From assembly GCA_902373595.1 (NCBI GenBank), contig CABKMX010000026.1, forward strand, positions 1-8,951: a stretch of 8,951 nt of DNA, in the 5' to 3' direction. Positions within the stretch are counted from its first letter, which is position 1. Each line of letters starts with the position of its first letter. This stretch comes from an uncultured Christensenellaceae bacterium (GTDB lineage Bacteria > Bacillota > Clostridia > Christensenellales > UBA3700). Shown here one piece after another: positions 5,336 through 8,951 of the stretch. Both the position numbers and the translations under genes were made by a program. The notes under the pieces were generated by a model, which made no database searches, was not told the DNA's origin, and saw only the letters and a program-made list of their open reading frames with translations.

Positions 5336-7795
5336 ATGCTCGAACTTCGCAACATCACCAAAGACTATCCCGTGGGCGACGGCGTCGTCCGCGCGCTCAA
5401 GGGCATCGACCTCAAATTCCGCGACACCGAATTCGTGTCCGTGCTGGGACAGTCGGGCTGCGGCAAGACCACGCTCCTCAACATCATCGGCGGTCTCGAC
5501 CGCTATACGTCGGGCGATCTGTTGATCGACGGCGTGTCGACCAAGGTCTACAAGGACGTCGATTGGGACGCATACCGCAACCTCAGGATAGGTTTTGTCT
5601 TCCAAAGTTACAACCTCATTTCGCACATGACCATTTTGGACAACGTCGCGATGGCTTTGACGCTGTCCGGCGTCAGCCGCGCCGAGCGCAACAGGCGTGC
5701 TCGCGAGGCTCTCGCAAAGGTCGGGCTTTCCGAGCAGATCAAGAAGCTGCCCAATCAGCTTTCCGGCGGTCAGATGCAGCGCGTCTCGATTGCGCGTGCG
5801 CTCATCAACGACCCCGAGATCATTCTCGCCGACGAGCCGACCGGCGCGCTCGACAGCGCGACCAGCATACAGGTCATGGACCTTCTCAAAGAGATCTCCA
5901 AGACCCGTCTCATCATCATGGTCACGCACAATTCCGAGCTTGCGGACAGATATTCGACGCGCATCGTCAGGCTCAAAGACGGCGAGGTCATCGGCGACAG
6001 CGATCCGTTCACTCCCGAAGAGAACACCGAGGCGCAGTCAAAGACGCTTGCCGCGACCGAGAGCGAGAAGCAATTGACCGTCAAAGAGAAAAAGAAGAAG
6101 CTCAAGCGCACGAGCATGAGCTTCTTGACCGCAATCAAGCTGTCCTTCCGCAACCTTATGACCAAAAAGGGAAGGACAATCATGACTGCGATTGCAGGCA
6201 GTATAGGAATCATAGGCGTGTCGCTGGTGCTGGCGATCTCCAACGGCTTCACGAGCTATGTCACCGACCTTCAGACGACGGTGCTGTCCGGCTATCCGAT
6301 ACAGATTGCGAGCAGTGCGATCGATACCAACGCCGCGATGTCCATCATTTCGGGTATGACCGGCGACGCCGGCGACAAACAATACCCGGACGACGACTTT
6401 GTCTACGGCTTCGATTCGTCCGATATGATGGAGGACATCATCATCGACAACAGCTTCGGTCAAGACTATATCGACTATGTCAACGAGGTCAAAGATAAGG
6501 GCTGGGCGAGCAGCATTTCGTACGGCTACGCGATGGAGACCACCGTCGTCGGACCGACGATCGACGCGGACGGCAACACCGTCTATCAGCAGGTCAACGT
6601 CAAAAAAAGCATGTTGGACGGCATCTTGGGCGGCAACCTCGGAGGGCAAAAGACCCCGTCGATCGGATGGTATCAAATGGTCGGCGGCAAAGAGTTCATC
6701 CTGTCGCAGTACGATATGATTGCAGGCACGAAGTTCTCGTCGTCGGCGAACGAGGTCGTGCTGGTCGTCGACACCTACAACAGCGTGAGCGTCGAGGTGT
6801 TGATGGGGCTCGGTTTCGATCCGGACGAGTGCGATCAGGTCAGTTTCGACGACATCATCGGGCGCAAATTGACTGTTGTCGACAACAACAAACTTTACAA
6901 AAAGGTCGCCGACAGCGGCAACAAGATGTATGACAAACAAAGCGGCAGCGACTTCTATCGGCAATGTTGCGAAGAGGGCGGCGACGGTACGACGCAGCTC
7001 GAAGTCGTCGCGGTGCTACGGCTCAAACCGGACGTCATGCTCGGCTTGCTCTATCAGGGCATCAACTATACTCCCGAATTGACGGAGCATTTGCTCAACG
7101 TCAACGGCGCGTCCCAAATCGTCGCCGATCAAGCCGCAAACACCGAATACAACATCGTTACAGGCTCGCGCATAATTTTGAGCGGCTCGACGCATAAGGA
7201 GATCATGCAGCAACTCGGCGGCGATCGTACCCCCGACAGCATGAACATCTATCCGCTCGACTTCGAGAACAAGGAGTATATCCTCGACTATCTGGACGCG
7301 TGGAACGACACCCATGTCGGCGGTGAGGTGCAATACACCGATATGTCCGCGACCGCCACCGACATGATGAATGAGATCATTCGCATCATTTCCATCGTCC
7401 TCGTCTGCTTCGCGGCGATCTCGCTGGTCGTGTCGTCGGTGATGATCGGCATCATAACCTACGTCTCCGTCGTCGAGAGGACAAAGGAGATAGGCATCTT
7501 GCGCTCGCTCGGCGCACGCAAGAGAGACATATACAACGTGTTCAACGCCGAGAGCTTCATCGTCGGTTTGTTCGCAGGTGTGATAGGCATCATAGTGACC
7601 TACATTCTGCAGCCTATCGTCAACGCGATCATCCAAAACCTCGCGAATATGGGTTCGCTGACACTGTGCGTGTTCAATCCGCTGCATGCGCTGCTGATGA
7701 TCGTGATCAGCTTCTGCTTGACGGTGATCGCCGGGCTTGTCCCGTCGTCCGTTGCGGCAAAGCGCGACCCGGTCGTCGCTCTGAGGTCGGAATAA
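5336..7795 (+). CDS. ABC transporter ATP-binding protein fused to FtsX-like permease (MacB-like), 819 aa
   Basis: This single-chain half-transporter powers export or envelope remodelling by mechanotransmission, and would act as a homodimer in the cytoplasmic membrane. The N-terminal ATPase (about 1-225) has Walker A GQSGCGKTT (38-46), the Q-loop near Q90, signature LSGGQ (142-146), Walker B ILADE (163-167) and the switch histidine H198. A charged, lysine-rich linker (about 226-260) leads to the first membrane helix (about 281-303). A large extracellular domain follows (about 304-681). The remaining helices are at about 682-708, 740-765 and 783-803, and the family's conserved coupling segment KEIGILRSLGA is at 717-727. 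The layout matches MacB, but the extracellular part looks considerably larger than MacB's (whole MacB is about 650 residues). No adaptor (MacA/HlyD-like), separate permease or two-component system lies beside it. The substrate is unknown; peptide or antibiotic export or cell-wall stress defence are family-level guesses. Confidence 0.93.
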   Translation: MLELRNITKDYPVGDGVVRALKGIDLKFRDTEFVSVLGQSGCGKTTLLNIIGGLDRYTSGDLLIDGVSTKVYKDVDWDAYRNLRIGFVFQSYNLISHMTILDNVAMALTLSGVSRAERNRRAREALAKVGLSEQIKKLPNQLSGGQMQRVSIARALINDPEIILADEPTGALDSATSIQVMDLLKEISKTRLIIMVTHNSELADRYSTRIVRLKDGEVIGDSDPFTPEENTEAQSKTLAATESEKQLTVKEKKKKLKRTSMSFLTAIKLSFRNLMTKKGRTIMTAIAGSIGIIGVSLVLAISNGFTSYVTDLQTTVLSGYPIQIASSAIDTNAAMSIISGMTGDAGDKQYPDDDFVYGFDSSDMMEDIIIDNSFGQDYIDYVNEVKDKGWASSISYGYAMETTVVGPTIDADGNTVYQQVNVKKSMLDGILGGNLGGQKTPSIGWYQMVGGKEFILSQYDMIAGTKFSSSANEVVLVVDTYNSVSVEVLMGLGFDPDECDQVSFDDIIGRKLTVVDNNKLYKKVADSGNKMYDKQSGSDFYRQCCEEGGDGTTQLEVVAVLRLKPDVMLGLLYQGINYTPELTEHLLNVNGASQIVADQAANTEYNIVTGSRIILSGSTHKEIMQQLGGDRTPDSMNIYPLDFENKEYILDYLDAWNDTHVGGEVQYTDMSATATDMMNEIIRIISIVLVCFAAISLVVSSVMIGIITYVSVVERTKEIGILRSLGARKRDIYNVFNAESFIVGLFAGVIGIIVTYILQPIVNAIIQNLANMGSLTLCVFNPLHALLMIVISFCLTVIAGLVPSSVAAKRDPVVALRSE

Positions 7796-7804
7796 CACCT
7801 TTGA

Positions 7805-7820
7805 CCGAGGCTTGCCTCGG
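7805..7820. repeat. Small perfect hairpin just after the ABC transporter gene
   Basis: CCGAGG (7805-7810) pairs with CCTCGG (7815-7820) around a 4-base loop CTTG, starting 10 bases after the stop codon. It is not followed by a T-run, so it is unlikely to terminate transcription alone. It may act with the hairpin at 7841-7867. Confidence 0.5.
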
Positions 7821-7840
7821 GCGATAATATAACCTCAAAC

Positions 7841-7872
7841 GAGAGGCGGTCCTCACGGGGCCGTCTCTTTTT
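7841..7872 (+). terminator. Probable intrinsic terminator of the ABC transporter gene
   Basis: GAGA (7841-7844) pairs with TCTC (7864-7867), and CGGTCC (7847-7852) pairs with GGGCCG (7858-7863) with one G-U pair. The left arm carries a 2-base bulge (GG) and the loop is TCACG. TTTTT (7868-7872) follows at once. It lies 46 bases after the transporter stop. The bulged stem looks slightly decayed but should still work. Confidence 0.75.
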
Positions 7873-7882
7873 GCCGAAAAGG

Positions 7883-7911
7883 TTCAAAAGGAAGAGAAGT
7901 GGCGCTATAAT
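7883..7911 (+). promoter_or_regulatory. Predicted promoter of the broken lipoprotein gene
   Basis: TTCAAA (7883-7888), 17 bases, then a perfect TATAAT (7906-7911). The start of transcription would be near 7918, about 28 bases before ATG 7946. The -35 is weak and the -10 is perfect. It shows that the decayed gene downstream still has an intact front end. Confidence 0.6.
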
Positions 7912-7933
7912 CAAAAAAGGCGCGGTATGCGCC

Positions 7934-7940
7934 AAGGAGG
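7934..7940 (+). promoter_or_regulatory. Ribosome binding site AAGGAGG fixing the start at 7946
   Basis: AAGGAGG lies 5 bases upstream of ATG 7946. It excludes the longer in-frame start at 7871, which lies in the terminator T-run. Confidence 0.8.
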
Positions 7941-7945
7941 ACAAA

Positions 7946-8274
7946 ATGAAGAAATTGCTTGCGACATTTGCCGTGACAACTTTGCTCGTGATTCTTGCTG
8001 TCTCGGCAGTTTCTTGCGTCTATCGGCCCGACGCGGACGAAGTCATCGACATAGACGTGCTCGGCGAGCCGATTTTTGCCGACGAGTTCGACACATTCGA
8101 CACCGATACTTGGTGGTCCGGCGAGGGAGGCAGCGGCAACCCCGCCAACCCCGAAACGAGTTCACTTGGGGCGGAGAGATCACGTCCAACGAGGGAGGCA
8201 AAGATTTTGTCTCAGAGTTCGTCATCGACTATGTCCGCTGCTATGATGTGGACGAAATACCTTTTGTGAAATAA
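7946..8274 (+). pseudogene. Remnant of a secreted lipoprotein, probably a GH16 glycoside hydrolase lacking its catalytic core
   Basis: Translation from ATG 7946 gives a lipoprotein-type signal peptide (MKK, hydrophobic core, AVSC with C24). Then follows GEPIFADEFDTFDTDTWWSGEGGSGN (about 40-65, written here only as a region label), which resembles the mature N-terminus of GH16 beta-glucanases (DEFD...W). After about position 8150 this frame turns into unlikely sequence and stops at 8269. In the next frame, codons 8155-8271 encode FTWGGEI...EFVIDYVRCYD, which resembles the C-terminal strand of GH16 enzymes (VDYVRVY), ending at TAA 8272-8274. The two ends are thus joined out of frame, and the middle with the ExDxxE catalytic motif, some 150 or more residues, is missing. 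The simplest reading is an internal deletion. As it stands, the gene would give a useless 107-residue lipoprotein. The GH16 match is from memory of the family. Confidence 0.65.
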
Positions 8275-8288
8275 GAGGACAAAAAATA

Positions 8289-8319
8289 CCGCCGCGGCAA
8301 CACGCCGCGGCGGTTTTTT
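8289..8319. terminator. Strong bidirectional intrinsic terminator
   Basis: CCGCCGCGGC (8289-8298) pairs perfectly over 10 bases with GCCGCGGCGG (8304-8313), with loop AACAC and TTTTTT (8314-8319) after it. On the minus strand the same stem is followed by T-A-TTTTTT (8288-8281). It therefore ends both the plus-strand lipoprotein remnant and the minus-strand decarboxylase operon, which converge here. Confidence 0.9.
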
Positions 8320-8326
8320 GTATGGT

Positions 8327-8749
8327 TTATTCTTTGGTTTCGTTCTCTTCGTTGCGCATCTGATCTTCGAGGCGCTCCTGCTTTTTCTTGACCGCTTCGG
8401 ACGCCGCGTTGCACGCCTTGTTCATCAACAGCGACACGACGATGATGATCGCGATCGTGACGAAGATCGCCAGCACGCCTTTCCACATGATGTTGAGCGC
8501 GGCAATGACGTTGTTCTTGTCAAAATGCAGGTCGAGTATTCCTCCGTCGTCCGCCGCGTCGGCGTCTTCGGAAGGGGTCTCGTCGGCGCCGTCTTCGGCT
8601 GGCGGTTGTACGGTCTCGCCCTCGGCAGGGACGTCGGCAGGCGCGCTCTCTTCGGCGCAGACGGTCGTGCCGAACGCGAACAGAGTCAGCAACACGATCA
8701 GGCACAGCAGCGTGCCCACGCAGATCTTGGTCAAAACATTGCTTTTCAT
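8327..8749 (-). CDS. Gamma-like (OadG-type) membrane subunit of a sodium-pumping decarboxylase, 140 aa
   Basis: This is a small membrane protein, probably the accessory gamma-type subunit of the decarboxylase pump whose beta subunit is encoded just upstream. It has an N-terminal signal-like hydrophobic segment (about 9-30) ending in TTVCA, with cleavage plausible after A32. An acidic, proline- and alanine-rich stretch follows (about 33-70). A second membrane helix (about 86-109, starting NIMWKGVLAIFVTIAIII) resembles the single helix of the OadG family, and a charged coiled-coil-like tail (about 114-140) ends the protein. Classical OadG proteins begin directly with their helix, so the extra signal segment and acidic spacer are unusual. 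ATG 8749 is chosen because GGAGG (8758-8762) lies 8 bases upstream; the GTG at 8758 overlaps that site. The gene ends just before the bidirectional terminator, so it is last in its operon. The assignment rests on context and the helix pattern. Confidence 0.72.
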   Translation of the reverse strand: MKSNVLTKICVGTLLCLIVLLTLFAFGTTVCAEESAPADVPAEGETVQPPAEDGADETPSEDADAADDGGILDLHFDKNNVIAALNIMWKGVLAIFVTIAIIIVVSLLMNKACNAASEAVKKKQERLEDQMRNEENETKE

Positions 8750-8757
8750 ATCACGCA

Positions 8758-8762
8758 CCTCC
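8758..8762 (-). promoter_or_regulatory. Ribosome binding site GGAGG next to the beta-subunit stop codon
   Basis: On the minus strand GGAGG directly follows the TGA (8763-8765) of the upstream beta-subunit gene and precedes ATG 8749 by 8 bases. This selects ATG 8749 and suggests coupled translation of the two subunits. Confidence 0.75.
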
Positions 8763-8951
8763 TCAAGCGAGCACCAGACTGATGATCAGTCCGCCGACGA
8801 TCGCCGAAGCGATCTGACCCGAGACGTTGGCGCCTATCGCGTGCATCAACAGGTGGTTGGTGGGATCTTCTTTGAGACCCATCTTTTGGATGACCCTCGC
8901 CGACATCGGGAAGGCGGAAATGCCTGCCGCGCCGATCATCGGGTTGAGCTT
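8763..8951 (-). CDS. Sodium ion-translocating decarboxylase beta subunit (OadB/GcdB/MmdB family), C-terminal 62 residues
   Basis: The frame is open from the window edge (8951) to TGA 8763-8765, so only the last 62 residues are present. They contain GAAGISAFPMSARVIQKMGL, then EDPTNHLLMHAIGANVSGQI and a hydrophobic end (IVGGLIISLVLA). These match my memory of the highly conserved C-terminus of the beta subunit, the membrane part that couples decarboxylation of a biotin-bound carboxyl group to sodium export. The substrate (oxaloacetate, glutaconyl-CoA or methylmalonyl-CoA) cannot be told from this fragment. The 13-base gap to the gamma-like gene, with its ribosome binding site touching the stop, shows they are one operon. 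Genes for the carboxyltransferase alpha subunit and biotin carrier would be expected further along this strand or elsewhere. Confidence 0.95.
   Translation of the reverse strand, partial: KLNPMIGAAGISAFPMSARVIQKMGLKEDPTNHLLMHAIGANVSGQIASAIVGGLIISLVLA

Noticed and set aside
5308..6498. Arginine/glutamine-rich frame of 396 codons overlapping the transporter
   Set aside because: It is a shifted reading of the ABC ATPase region, whose Walker and signature motifs all lie in the 5336 frame.
7016..7798. Histidine/aspartate-rich frame on the minus strand opposite the permease domain
   Set aside because: The composition is a typical complement artefact, and the plus strand encodes clear FtsX-type helices here.
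8140..8165. Programmed -1 frameshift joining the two halves of the lipoprotein
   Set aside because: The zero-frame codons CCC GAA ACG do not form a slippery heptamer, no following stem was seen, and a frameshift would still leave the GH16 catalytic core absent.
8318..8782. Plus-strand frame of 154 codons opposite the gamma-like subunit
   Set aside because: It begins inside the terminator T-run and its translation is R/D/V-rich noise, while the minus strand has a good signal segment, helix and ribosome binding site.
1..8951. CRISPR array, tRNA or rRNA gene, insertion sequence, phage module or attachment site
   Set aside because: No regularly spaced repeats, no cloverleaf-like or rRNA-like sequence, no transposase or integrase motif and no terminal inverted repeats were seen on reading both strands.

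Overview
The window looks like chromosomal DNA of a Gram-positive, GC-rich member of the Clostridia (Bacillota), probably an uncultured or gut-type lineage. The evidence is a metG - tatD - rsmA (ksgA) cluster in the order typical of Bacillota, strong GGAGG ribosome binding sites, a fused ABC transporter/permease of the Firmicutes MacB-like type, and the end of a sodium-pumping decarboxylase operon. Codons mostly end in C or G, while intergenic gaps are AT-rich. The lineage is inferred, not proven.

Positions 1-3815 (+) hold a tightly packed operon whose genes overlap by 4 to 8 bases. It contains the 3' part of metG (methionyl-tRNA synthetase), a TatD-family hydrolase, a small TatD-associated radical SAM protein and rsmA (16S rRNA dimethyladenosine methyltransferase). 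The radical SAM gene sits where many Bacillota carry rnmV (ribonuclease M5). The theme is translation and ribosome maturation plus nucleic-acid housekeeping.

Positions 3828-5137 hold two genes of unknown function, transcribed divergently. One encodes a small three-helix membrane protein (-), behind a consensus promoter and convergent with rsmA. The other encodes a soluble 256-residue protein (+) with an acidic linker and an aromatic-rich C-terminal domain.

Positions 5138-5335 are a regulatory gap. It holds a strong hairpin, a perfect 14-bp palindrome, and a promoter whose -35 box is bracketed by 8-bp direct repeats. The gap leads into one large gene (5336-7795) for an ABC ATPase fused to an FtsX-type permease with an unusually large extracellular domain.

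Positions 7796-8319 hold two hairpins (one a likely terminator), a promoter, and a decayed lipoprotein gene that appears to join the two ends of a family 16 glycoside hydrolase (GH16) without its catalytic core, in different frames. A strong bidirectional terminator follows.

Positions 8327-8951 (-) hold the end of a sodium-translocating decarboxylase operon: the C-terminus of the beta subunit (OadB/GcdB/MmdB family), then a small gamma-like (OadG-type) membrane subunit.

I saw no tRNA, rRNA, CRISPR array, insertion sequence or phage gene. No clearly new multi-gene system is visible. The most interesting items are the radical SAM gene in the rnmV slot, the 256-residue unknown protein, the unusual gamma-like subunit, the layered regulatory gap before the transporter, and the collapsed GH16 gene.
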